From positions 1 through 20,932 of the forward strand of contig JAEZGJ010000127.1 in assembly GCA_023416965.1 (NCBI GenBank): a DNA stretch of 20,932 bases. Reading direction: 5' to 3'. Source of the DNA: Pseudomonadota bacterium (lineage in GTDB: Bacteria > Pseudomonadota > Alphaproteobacteria > Rhizobiales > Phreatobacteraceae). Below are positions 1 to 6,612 of this stretch, piece after piece; the stretch's first letter is position 1, and every line of letters starts with the position of its first letter. Both the position numbers and the translations under genes were made by a program. The notes under the pieces are model-generated. The model searched no databases. It had not been told where the DNA came from and saw nothing but the letters and a program-made list of their open reading frames with translations.

Positions 1-870
1 GGCCTGGATCCGGCCGGCGGCCCGCGGCGCCACCTCGCCCGTGGCGTGACCGGCGACGACGACGCGCCCCTCGGCGTCGGCCTCGGCGGGCAGGATGTTG
101 ATGCGCGGCGAGCCGATGAACTTCGCCACGTCGACGGTCGCCGGCTGCTCGTAGATCTCGCGCGGCGAGCCGAACTGCAGAACCACGCCGCCCAGCATGA
201 CCGCCACGCGGTCCGACATGGTCATGGCCTCGGCCTGGTCGTGGGTGACATAGACCGTGGTCACGCCGACGCGCCGGTGCAGGTCGACGAGTTCGCGCCG
301 CATGTCATGGCGCAGCGCCGCGTCGAGGTTCGACAGCGGCTCGTCCATGAGGAAGGCCTTGGGGTGGCGGACGATGGCGCGGCCGAGGGCGACGCGCTGG
401 CGCTGGCCGCCGGAGAGCTGGCCGGGCCGGCGTTCCATCAGGTGGTCGATGGAGAGGAGCCTTGCCGCCTCCTCCACCTCGCGGCGGATGGCGGCGCGGC
501 GCTCGGCCGTGCCGGAGACCAGGCGGCCGAGGAAAGGCGCCCGTTCGAGGGTGGAGAGCCGGCGCATGACCAGCGGCAGGGCCATGTTCTGCTCGACGGT
601 CATGTGGGGATAGAGGGCGTAGTTCTGGAACACCATGGCGACGTCGCGGTCGGCGGCGCGCCGCCCGGTGACCTCGGCGCCGCCGACGACGACGCGGCCG
701 CGGTCGGCGCTCTCCAGGCCGGCGATGATGCGCAGCAGCGTGGTCTTGCCGCAGCCCGAGGGGCCGACGAGGGAGACGAAGGCGCCCTGATCGAAGGACA
801 GGCTCACGCCCTTCAGGACGCGCGTCTCGCCGAAGGATTTCTCGATTGCGTCGAGGACGATACCGGACAT
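1..870 (-). CDS. ABC transporter ATP-binding protein, UgpC/MalK type (3' end outside window)
   Basis: This is the ATPase subunit of a CUT1-type importer. The frame is open from an ATG at 870 to the left edge, giving 290 residues of a family usually near 350, so the C-terminal regulatory part is cut off. Visible motifs are Walker A GPSGCGKT (36-43), Q-loop Q82, signature LSGGQ (152-156), Walker B FLMDEP (173-178) and H-loop H210. About 18 extra residues lie between the Q-loop and the signature (roughly 105-125) compared with ordinary UgpC/MalK proteins. It diverges from a GpdQ-like phosphodiesterase gene across a 181-bp region with Pho-box-like sites. A substrate such as glycerol-3-phosphate or a glycerophosphodiester is therefore inferred, not shown. 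The permeases and binding protein are presumably beyond the left edge. Confidence 0.93.
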   Translation of the reverse strand, partial: MSGIVLDAIEKSFGETRVLKGVSLSFDQGAFVSLVGPSGCGKTTLLRIIAGLESADRGRVVVGGAEVTGRRAADRDVAMVFQNYALYPHMTVEQNMALPLVMRRLSTLERAPFLGRLVSGTAERRAAIRREVEEAARLLSIDHLMERRPGQLSGGQRQRVALGRAIVRHPKAFLMDEPLSNLDAALRHDMRRELVDLHRRVGVTTVYVTHDQAEAMTMSDRVAVMLGGVVLQFGSPREIYEQPATVDVAKFIGSPRINILPAEADAEGRVVVAGHATGEVAPRAAGRIQA

Positions 871-954
871 GGCCACCCGCTCCGTGATGGGGCTGGCCTA
901 CGCGGCTTCGACGACGGAACGGCAACGGGCGGGTGACGATTCACCGACGATTGG

Positions 955-972
955 ACGACGGACTCATGACAG
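955..972 (-). promoter_or_regulatory. Candidate Pho box for the ABC transporter operon
   Basis: Read on the minus strand this is CTGTCAT-GAGT-CCGTCGT, two 7-bp repeats 11 nt apart, as in the PhoB consensus CTGTCAT-N4-CTGTCAY. The first half is exact and the second matches 5 of 7. It lies 84 bp upstream of the ATPase start. The second half is weak, so the call rests partly on the stronger box facing the other way. Confidence 0.45.
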
Positions 973-1008
973 CGCCGCGCGCCCCGGCGCTGTCGTCGCG
1001 CTGTCATG
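965..1008. repeat. Overlapping inverted repeats in the divergent promoter region
   Basis: The segment 965-975 (CATGACAGCGC) is the exact reverse complement of 998-1008. Bases 968-977 are also the exact reverse complement of 985-994. The two pairings exclude each other. They arise because TGTCA-like Pho half-sites occur in both orientations, so they may simply reflect the regulator sites rather than an RNA structure. Confidence 0.7.
990..1007 (+). promoter_or_regulatory. Candidate Pho box for the phosphodiesterase gene
   Basis: The sequence CTGTCGT-CGCG-CTGTCAT has the 7+4+7 layout of a PhoB box, with an exact second half and one mismatch in the first. It ends 44 bp before the start codon of the GpdQ-like gene. 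Glycerophosphodiesterases and Ugp-type importers are classical Pho regulon members, which fits PhoB control. PhoB binding itself is inferred. Confidence 0.6.
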
Positions 1009-1051
1009 CACCGCCCCTAGGCAGCCGGCATCCTCCATCCGGATTCGCGCC

Positions 1052-1876
1052 ATGCTCATCGCCCATCTCACCGATCTCCACGTGCGCCCGCACGGGCTTC
1101 CCGCCTACCGCACGGCGGAGACCAACATGCTGACGGAGCGGGCCATCGACGCGGTGCTGGCCCTCGATCCCAGGCCCGATGCGGTGCTGATCACCGGCGA
1201 TCTCACCGACAACGGCCTTGCCGCCGAATACGAGAACCTGAAGCGGATGCTGTCCCGGCTGCCCATGCCGGTCTGGCTGATCCCCGGCAACCACGACCGG
1301 CGCGAAAACCTGAAGGCGATCCTGGCCGGCTATCCCGGCCTGTCGGACCATCCGCACTTCGCCCAGTGGGCGACCGATCTCGGCCCCGTGCGCCTGATCG
1401 GCCTCGACACGGTCGTCCCGGGCTCGGGCGCCGGCCGCCTCTGCCCCGAGCGGCTCGCCTGGCTGGAGGAGCGTCTCGCCGAGGCGCCGGGCAGGCCGAC
1501 CATCGTCGCCATGCACCATCCGGCCTTCGTCTGCGGCATCCACCACATGGACCGGATCAGTCTCGTCGAGGGCACGGCCGAGTTCGAGGCCGTCATCCGC
1601 AGGCACCCGCAAGTGGTGCGGGTTCTCGCCGGCCATCACCACCGGCCGATCCAGGCGCTCTTCGCCGGCACGCTCGCCATGGTCGCCCCGTCCGTCGCCC
1701 ACCAGGTGGTGCTCGACCTCAACGACCGGCCGCCCGCCCATTTCAACTTCGAGCCCGCGGCCTTCCACCTGCACCTGTGGACCAAGGGCGCCGGCCTCGT
1801 CAGCCACACCGCCTATGTCGAGAAGGCGCCGGGGCCCTTCCCCTTCCTGCGCGACCCCGACTATCCCGGCGCGTGA
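1052..1876 (+). CDS. GpdQ-like metallophosphoesterase (glycerophosphodiesterase / cyclic nucleotide PDE family)
   Basis: The product is a dinuclear-metal phosphodiesterase of 274 residues, the same length as Enterobacter GpdQ. All the GpdQ metal ligands appear at matching positions: D8 and H10 (TDLH), D50 (TGDLTDNG), N80 (GNHDR), H156 (MHHPAF), H195 and H197 (GHHHRP). The frame stays open upstream to 869, but the start at 1052 puts the family's N-terminal strand MLIAHLTDLH at residue 1. Enzymes of this fold hydrolyse glycerophosphodiesters, other phosphodiesters or cAMP (CpdA). The Pho-box-like upstream region and the divergent UgpC-like ATPase favour phosphodiester scavenging. No signal peptide is seen, so it is probably cytoplasmic. 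Family is near certain; substrate is inferred. Confidence 0.92.
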   Translation: MLIAHLTDLHVRPHGLPAYRTAETNMLTERAIDAVLALDPRPDAVLITGDLTDNGLAAEYENLKRMLSRLPMPVWLIPGNHDRRENLKAILAGYPGLSDHPHFAQWATDLGPVRLIGLDTVVPGSGAGRLCPERLAWLEERLAEAPGRPTIVAMHHPAFVCGIHHMDRISLVEGTAEFEAVIRRHPQVVRVLAGHHHRPIQALFAGTLAMVAPSVAHQVVLDLNDRPPAHFNFEPAAFHLHLWTKGAGLVSHTAYVEKAPGPFPFLRDPDYPGA

Positions 1877-1901
1877 GGAACCAAGTCATCCGGGCGCCGT
1901 T
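1877..1901 (+). promoter_or_regulatory. EcfG (general stress sigma) promoter, exact consensus
   Basis: GGAAC at 1877-1881, a 16-nt spacer, then CGTT at 1898-1901, exactly the alphaproteobacterial EcfG promoter. It starts immediately after the phosphodiesterase stop codon. It would transcribe the SemiSWEET gene with a leader of about 80-90 nt containing a possible 15-codon ORF. Confidence 0.75.
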
Positions 1902-1952
1902 GACGAGCAGTCCGGCACCCCGCCGGCCCCCCCGCGCGGCAGAGGTGACGGA

Positions 1953-2000
1953 ATGAGTCGCAAGCGACCGAGCTGCCCCGACAGGGGTGCGCCATGCTGA
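1953..2000 (+). CDS. Possible 15-residue leader peptide coupled to the SemiSWEET gene
   Basis: An ATG at 1953 preceded by AGAGGTG at a suitable distance opens a short frame reading MSRKRPSCPDRGAPC, ending at TGA 1998-2000. Its end overlaps the SemiSWEET start codon (ATGCTGA), an arrangement typical of translational coupling. The peptide is too short to assign by similarity and could be chance. It is reported because it lies between an exact EcfG promoter and the transporter gene and has its own plausible ribosome binding site. Confidence 0.3.
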   Translation: MSRKRPSCPDRGAPC

Positions 2001-2248
2001 CCACGGCCATCGGCGGGCTCGCCGCCGTGCTCACCTCCCTCTCCTACCTGCCGCAGATCTGGAAGGCGTGGCAGACGCAGGAGACCGCCGACATCTCCTA
2101 CGGCATGCTCGCGGTGCTCGGCGCCGGCCTGTCGCTGTGGATCGTCTATGGCGTCCGCCAGGGAGACTGGGTGATCATCGCCTCCAACGTCGTGGCCGTC
2201 TCGCTCATCGCCGTGCTCGCCACCATCAAGGCGCGGGCCGAACGCTGA
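1994..2248 (+). CDS. SemiSWEET-family (PQ-loop) sugar transporter
   Basis: This 84-residue membrane protein has three predicted helices (about 3-23, 36-53 and 59-79), the unit that dimerises to form a bacterial SemiSWEET sugar channel. The family signature SYLPQIWKAWQT places the PQ motif at P20-Q21 in helix 1, followed by the usual DIS motif. AGGGG seven bases before the ATG supports the start. An exact EcfG promoter lies upstream, so stress-induced expression is likely. SemiSWEETs move small sugars down their gradient; the substrate here cannot be read from sequence. A second EcfG-type promoter separates it from the next gene. Confidence 0.9.
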   Translation: MLTTAIGGLAAVLTSLSYLPQIWKAWQTQETADISYGMLAVLGAGLSLWIVYGVRQGDWVIIASNVVAVSLIAVLATIKARAER

Positions 2249-2259
2249 CGCCCCTCACG

Positions 2260-2285
2260 GGAACCGCGCGGTCGGCCGGCTCGTT
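2260..2285 (+). promoter_or_regulatory. EcfG promoter, exact hexamers with 17-nt spacer
   Basis: GGAAC at 2260-2264 and CGTT at 2282-2285, 17 nt apart, which is within the accepted EcfG spacing. It lies 48 nt before the cupin start codon and probably also drives the BrkB-family gene behind it. Confidence 0.7.
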
Positions 2286-2333
2286 CATCTCCGCGCCCGG
2301 CGCTGTCGGCCGGAGCCCCGAACGAGACCCGCC

Positions 2334-2930
2334 ATGCCGATCATCGACCAGGTGAAGAACGTCGCCCGCAAGCTGATGGAATCGCGGCCCGGGCCGGACG
2401 AATTGCGTGACCACCTGCGCAGCCGCAAGCCGATCACCCGCCTCTTCCGCGACGACGGCACCATTCCCAACCATCCGCACTGGCCGCTGGTGATCTACCG
2501 CGCCCCGCTGGACCTCGATGTGGTGGACACCGATCCTGCCGCCGCCCTCGACGCGCTCTTCGCGCAGAACGGCTGGGGCCGTTCCTGGCGCAACGGCATC
2601 TACGACTTCACCCATTATCACGCGCAGACCCACGAGGTGCTGGGCGTGGCGTGCGGCACCGCCGAAGTGGAGTTCGGCGGCCCGCGCGGGCGCGTCTACG
2701 CCCTCAAGCCCGGCGACGTCGCCGTCCTTCCGGCGGGGACGGGCCACAGGCTCGTCTCGGCGAGCGAGGACCTTCTCGTCGTCGGCGCCTATCCCGAGAA
2801 GGGCAAGTACGACGAGGTGACCGACAGCCGCCAGCGGCTCGACGCGAAGGAGCGCATCACCGCCTGCCCGCCTCCCGACAGGGACCCGGTCTACGGCGAA
2901 GCGGCCGGCATCGTGCTCCTCTGGGACTAA
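2334..2930 (+). CDS. YjlB-like cupin protein
   Basis: This is a soluble 198-residue protein with one cupin barrel at about residues 85-155. The first cupin motif carries HYHAQTHE with H94, H96, H100 and E101 as likely metal ligands. The second carries PAGTGHRL with H138. An N-terminal stretch (FRDDGTIPNHPHWPLVIY) is typical of the Bacillus YjlB/COG4297 family, whose function is not established. It follows an EcfG promoter and lies 56 bp ahead of the BrkB-family gene, so the two probably share a transcript. A metal-bound stress or sugar-related enzyme is possible, but no reaction can be assigned. Confidence 0.85.
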   Translation: MPIIDQVKNVARKLMESRPGPDELRDHLRSRKPITRLFRDDGTIPNHPHWPLVIYRAPLDLDVVDTDPAAALDALFAQNGWGRSWRNGIYDFTHYHAQTHEVLGVACGTAEVEFGGPRGRVYALKPGDVAVLPAGTGHRLVSASEDLLVVGAYPEKGKYDEVTDSRQRLDAKERITACPPPDRDPVYGEAAGIVLLWD

Positions 2931-2986
2931 CCGCCCGCCCGTCCGCTCCGCCGGTCGCCGGCGCCCCCCATCCGCCGAGGCACCCC

Positions 2987-4066
2987 ATGCATCCGCTCTT
3001 CCGCTCCCTCGCCATCGCCCTGGCCGCCGGCCTCGCGACCGCCGCCGCGGTCCGGCTCGCCATGCCGCAACCGGTGTCCCGCGCCACGAAGAGCTCGGTG
3101 CCCATGCAGGCGGCGCTGGAGGCAGGGCGCGGACGGCAGGCACGCAGGCTCGGGGAGATCACCGCCGCCGGCTGGAAGGACATCCTCTGGCGCACTGCGG
3201 GCGAGGTGTCGAACGACCGGGTGGCGGCGGTGGCCGGCGGTGTCGTTTTTTTTGCGCTGATGGCGATCTTTCCCGCCATCGCGGCGCTGGTGTCCCTGGC
3301 CGGGCTCTTCGCCGACCGCGGCTCCATCGCCGGCGACATCGCCCAGCTCGTCGGCTTCCTTCCCGACGGCCTCAGGACACTCATCCTCGACGAGGTGGAC
3401 CGGCATGTGGCGCAGGACGATGCGGCGCTCGGCCTGACCCTCGCCGTCGGTCTTGGCTTCGCGCTCTGGAGCGCCAATGCCGGCACCAAGGCGGTGATCG
3501 AGGCGCTCAACGTCGCCTATGGCGAGCGGGAGAAGCGCAGCTTCCTGTGGCTCAATCTGATCTCGCTGACGCTGACCTTCGGCGCGCTGGGGGCGGCGCT
3601 CGCGGCGCTGTGGCTGGTGGTCGCCATCCCGGCGCTCCTGGAGGCGCTGGGGAGCGAGCCGCTGCGGCAGGCGCTCGTCCTCGGCCGCTGGCCGGTCATC
3701 GCGGCGGCCGCGACCCTCGCCTTCGCCGTTCTCTACCGCTACGCCCCGAGCCGCCGCCCGCCGCAATGGCGCTGGGTCTGGCTCGGCGCCTTCGCCGCCG
3801 CCGCGGGCTGGCTGGCGGGATCGGCGCTGTTCTCGCTCTATATCAGCCGCTTCTCGGATTTCGACGCCACCTACGGTCCCCTCGGCGGCCTCATCGCCGG
3901 CATGCTGTGGCTGTGGGTTTCGGTGATCGCCCTGCTCATGGGTGCCGAGCTGAATGCGGAGACGGAGCGCCAGACCCTGAAGGACACGACGGAGGGCGTG
4001 CCGCGCCCCCTCGGCACCCGCGGCGCCGTGGCGGCGGACACGGTGGGCGCCTCGACAGCCGGGTAG
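2987..4066 (+). CDS. YihY/BrkB-family inner-membrane protein
   Basis: This 359-residue polytopic membrane protein carries the YihY/virulence-factor-BrkB domain from about residue 60 to 330. Characteristic segments are AGGVVFFALMAIFPAIAAL near the start of the domain, LWSANAGTKAVIEALN and YGPLGGLIAGMLWLWVSVI. An additional hydrophobic helix (5-25) precedes the domain. GAGG six bases before the ATG at 2987 supports this start; the frame stays open upstream into the cupin gene. The molecular function of the family is unresolved. Cotranscription with the cupin under an EcfG promoter suggests an envelope-stress role. A run of eight T (3246-3253) lies in the coding sequence. Confidence 0.9.
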   Translation: MHPLFRSLAIALAAGLATAAAVRLAMPQPVSRATKSSVPMQAALEAGRGRQARRLGEITAAGWKDILWRTAGEVSNDRVAAVAGGVVFFALMAIFPAIAALVSLAGLFADRGSIAGDIAQLVGFLPDGLRTLILDEVDRHVAQDDAALGLTLAVGLGFALWSANAGTKAVIEALNVAYGEREKRSFLWLNLISLTLTFGALGAALAALWLVVAIPALLEALGSEPLRQALVLGRWPVIAAAATLAFAVLYRYAPSRRPPQWRWVWLGAFAAAAGWLAGSALFSLYISRFSDFDATYGPLGGLIAGMLWLWVSVIALLMGAELNAETERQTLKDTTEGVPRPLGTRGAVAADTVGASTAG

Positions 4067-4138
4067 GCCGGAGAGGGGGAGAGAGAAACCTTCGTGCCGC
4101 GTGCCGCACAGAGGCCGTTCTTCTCCCGCACGGACCTG

Positions 4139-4155
4139 CCGCAGAGGCGGTTTTT
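4139..4155 (+). terminator. Weak terminator-like hairpin with T tract
   Basis: A short stem CCGC-AGAG-GCGG (4139-4150) is followed by TTTTT and then a pyrimidine-rich run to about 4167. The stem is only four pairs, so efficiency is doubtful. It is placed suitably to end the cupin-BrkB transcript. Confidence 0.3.
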
Positions 4156-4208
4156 CTTTCTTTTTCAGCCTCTTGCCAAGGCGCGGCCGGATCGCTTCTT
4201 AAGCCGGC

Positions 4209-5399
4209 ATGTCACTCGCCACACTCGCGCCGAAAACCGCCTTCGCCACTGCCGGCACCCTCCCCGCGGCCCGCCTTGCCGCAGCAGGCCTCGTTGCGGC
4301 AACTGCCCTCGCCGCATTGGCGGCGACCGGATCGGGACGGCTCGTGCTGCTCGGCCTCATCGGCCTCGCCATGGGCCTCGCGCTCTACCACGCCGCCTTC
4401 GGCTTCAGCCACGGCTACCGCGTGCTCATCGCCGAGGGCCGCAGCGCGCATGTCCGGGCGCAGATCCTGATGCTCGCCGCCGCGGTGATGCTCTTCCTGC
4501 CGGCGCTCGCCATGGGCGAGGTGTTCGGGCGACCGGTCCGCGGCTTCGTCTTCCCGCTCGGCCTCGGCGTCGTCATCGGCGCCTTCGCCTTCGGCATCGG
4601 CATGCAGATCGCCGGCGGCTGTGTCTCCGGCACGCTCTACAGCGCCGGCGGCGGGTCGCTGCGCATGTGGATCACGCTCGCCTCGGCCGTCGCCGGCGCG
4701 ACGCTCGCCGCCTTCGCCGCGCCGCTCTGGGAGGGCCTGCCGCAAGGGCCGGCGGTCTCGCTGCCGGCAGTGCTGGGGCTCGGCCCGGCGCTCCTCCTCC
4801 ATGCCGCGCTCTTCGCCGGCGCCTATGCAGGGCTCCTCGCCTTCGAGCGCCGGCGCACCGGCGCCGTGGAGAGCATCGGCGGACGCGGCCCCTGGCTGAC
4901 CGGCCCCTGGCCCTATGCCTGGACGGCGCTCGCCCTCGCCGTCCTCAACTTCGCGACGCTGCTGGTCGCCGGCCGCCCCTGGGGCGTGACGCAGGCCTTC
5001 GCCCTCTGGGGCTCCAAGGCGGCGGAAGCCACGGGGCTCGCCGATCCGGTCTTCTGGGCCTTCTGGGAGGAGCCGACGCGGGTGGAGATGCTGATGCGCC
5101 CGCTGGCGGGCGACGCGACGACGGTCATGAACCTCGCCGTGATGGCCGGCGCCCTCGCCGCGGCGCTGCTCGCCGGCCGCCTATCGCCGAGCCTGCGCAT
5201 TCCCCTGGGCGCGGTGCTCGGCAGCGTCCTCGGCGGCCTCATGATCGGCGCCGGCGCCATCGTCGCCACGGGCTGCAACATCAGCGCCTTCTTCTCCGGC
5301 ATCGCCTCGGGCAGCCTGCACGGCTGGCTGTGGATCGCCGCCGCTCTGCCGGGCGCCTGGCTGGGCGTGAAAATCCGGCCGCTCTTCGGGCTCCGCTGA
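4209..5399 (+). CDS. YeeE/YedE-family (TsuA-like) thiosulfate/sulfur-compound transporter
   Basis: This 396-residue integral membrane protein has two pseudo-symmetric halves. Each contains the family's conserved cysteine motif: GMQIAGGCVSGTLY (C138) and IVATGCNISAFFSGI (C356). In the TsuA/YeeE family such cysteines line the pore and relay thiosulfate. No rhodanese or TusA partner is adjacent, so the exact sulfur substrate is open. No convincing Shine-Dalgarno precedes the ATG at 4209. Its 3' end is overlapped antisense by the ferric-reductase-like frame. A 6-bp hairpin just after the stop may end its transcript. Confidence 0.88.
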   Translation: MSLATLAPKTAFATAGTLPAARLAAAGLVAATALAALAATGSGRLVLLGLIGLAMGLALYHAAFGFSHGYRVLIAEGRSAHVRAQILMLAAAVMLFLPALAMGEVFGRPVRGFVFPLGLGVVIGAFAFGIGMQIAGGCVSGTLYSAGGGSLRMWITLASAVAGATLAAFAAPLWEGLPQGPAVSLPAVLGLGPALLLHAALFAGAYAGLLAFERRRTGAVESIGGRGPWLTGPWPYAWTALALAVLNFATLLVAGRPWGVTQAFALWGSKAAEATGLADPVFWAFWEEPTRVEMLMRPLAGDATTVMNLAVMAGALAAALLAGRLSPSLRIPLGAVLGSVLGGLMIGAGAIVATGCNISAFFSGIASGSLHGWLWIAAALPGAWLGVKIRPLFGLR

Positions 5400-6011
5400 G
5401 CCTCGCGCCCTCCGGCGCGCCCGCATCCAGACCGCGAGGTCGAAGGCGAGCCGCGCCGTGGCGGCGGCGACCAGCAGCGAGAAAGCGGCCTTCGAGACGG
5501 TGCCCATCGCCCCCTCGATCAGCAGCGCATGGACGATGGTGCTGACGACGATCACCAGTGCCAGCGCCGTATGGCCGATCCGCCAGGCGGCCGGCGACAG
5601 GCGCAGCCGGCGACGGACAGCCGCCAGCAGGGCCGTGGCGAAGACCGCCCACATGGCGACGACGCCGAAGGGCGAGAAAGACGTCGGCGACTGGAAGAGC
5701 AGGGCATCGATCACGTCCGGGGCGCTGGTGATCCACAGCCCTGCGACATGGGCGACGACGAGCGCGACGAGGACGACACCGAGCCATCGGTGAACCTGCC
5801 GCGCCCGGCGCGGCGCGAGGCCCGGCAGGTGACCGCCGGCGAGCAGCGGCTGGACGAGCAGCAGCGCCAGCCCGAGGATCCCGGCGAAGCCGGCCGCGAT
5901 ATAGACCCCGTCCCGCCAGGCGAGCAGCGGGCTGCGCGCCGCGATCACCACGGGGACGAGGATGGCGACCGCCAGCGCGGTCCAGACCAGGGCGACCCGG
6001 GTTGTCCGCAA
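5181..6011 (-). CDS. Ferric-reductase-like transmembrane protein with two H-X13-H haem-ligand pairs
   Basis: This membrane protein has about six helices in its first 200 residues. Histidines 74 and 88 (VHRWLG, VAHVAG) and 147 and 161 (GHTALAL, IVHALL) form two pairs with identical spacing, as in the bis-haem b core of ferric reductase/NOX-type domains. It starts at a TTG (6009-6011), five bases after the stop of the upstream Tat-exported protein gene, so the two form an operon. There is no flavin or NAD domain. The frame continues 72 residues beyond the membrane domain, antisense to the YeeE/YedE gene, as a low-complexity tail. The true stop may have been lost or the tail may be non-functional. 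Confidence 0.75.
   Translation of the reverse strand: MRTTRVALVWTALAVAILVPVVIAARSPLLAWRDGVYIAAGFAGILGLALLLVQPLLAGGHLPGLAPRRARQVHRWLGVVLVALVVAHVAGLWITSAPDVIDALLFQSPTSFSPFGVVAMWAVFATALLAAVRRRLRLSPAAWRIGHTALALVIVVSTIVHALLIEGAMGTVSKAAFSLLVAAATARLAFDLAVWMRARRRARGSAEPEERPDFHAQPGARQSGGDPQPAVQAARGDAGEEGADVAARGDDGAGADHEAAEDAAEHRAQGNAQARR
5404..5419 (+). terminator. Hairpin after the YeeE/YedE stop codon
   Basis: A perfect stem CGCGCC-CTCC-GGCGCG begins four bases after the TGA. There is no U tract, so this is a transcription end or RNA stabilising element at best. It lies inside the antisense coding frame of the neighbouring membrane protein. Confidence 0.3.
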
Positions 6012-6016
6012 GCGGC

Positions 6017-6511
6017 TCAGACCGGCTGAAGCACGAAATGGGCGGCGAGGCTGGTGTCGCGGGCGCTGGCCATGACCGGGCGCAGGAAGACTGGCCGGAA
6101 GCCCTCGCCCTCATAGGCGAGATGGCCGTGAGCCTGGCCGAAGGCCGGCACGATCTGCGGCATCTCCAGGCGGAAGCTGCCGTCGGCGGCGGTCAGGGTG
6201 GCGCCGTGGCTGTGGCGGTCGGACTCCCGCCCCTCGGTTGTATGGGCCCAGATCTGGATGCGGATGCCGGAGAGCGGCGCGCCGTCGCCCGCCCGCCGCA
6301 CAGTGCCGGTCATCCAGAAGCCGCCGCCGCCGATGCGCTGCACCACCGGCGCACCGGGGATGTAGTTGTTGGCGCCGCCGCGCATCGTGGGGGTTGGGGC
6401 GAGGCCCTGCGCGCCAGCCGGGAGGGCGATGCCACCCGCGGTCACCGCCGCGCCGGCCAGTGCCGCGCTACGGACGAGAAAGAGGCGGCGGGTCGATCGG
6501 TCGTCGGTCAA
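6017..6511 (-). CDS. Tat-exported intradiol-dioxygenase-fold protein
   Basis: The product has 164 residues with a twin-arginine signal (STRRLFLV at 6-13, hydrophobic to about 30, likely cleavage near AGAQG). The mature part resembles the core of intradiol ring-cleavage dioxygenases: NNYIPGAPV near residue 50, a beta-sandwich strand GTVRRAGDGAPLSGIRIQIW, and AHGHLAY whose H128 and H130 match the family's iron-binding HxH. It is shorter than catabolic protocatechuate dioxygenases, and the second tyrosine ligand is uncertain. The start is TTG, preceded by GAGGAGG at six bases. Pairing with a four-histidine membrane haem protein suggests a periplasmic redox role. Substrate unknown. Confidence 0.72.
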   Translation of the reverse strand: MTDDRSTRRLFLVRSAALAGAAVTAGGIALPAGAQGLAPTPTMRGGANNYIPGAPVVQRIGGGGFWMTGTVRRAGDGAPLSGIRIQIWAHTTEGRESDRHSHGATLTAADGSFRLEMPQIVPAFGQAHGHLAYEGEGFRPVFLRPVMASARDTSLAAHFVLQPV

Positions 6512-6612
6512 GGCGGTCCTCCTCGGCGTCCACGTCTGTCCACTCTCCCGGAGAATAGGGCTTCACGGTGAACGGCACACCGGGATCACGGCGGTTTGAA
6601 CGCCCCGGGCCC

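Noticed and set aside
46..936. Long plus-strand open frame opposite the ABC ATPase
   Set aside because: It is the antisense of the ATPase frame; all ABC motifs are read on the minus strand and the plus product has no recognisable fold.
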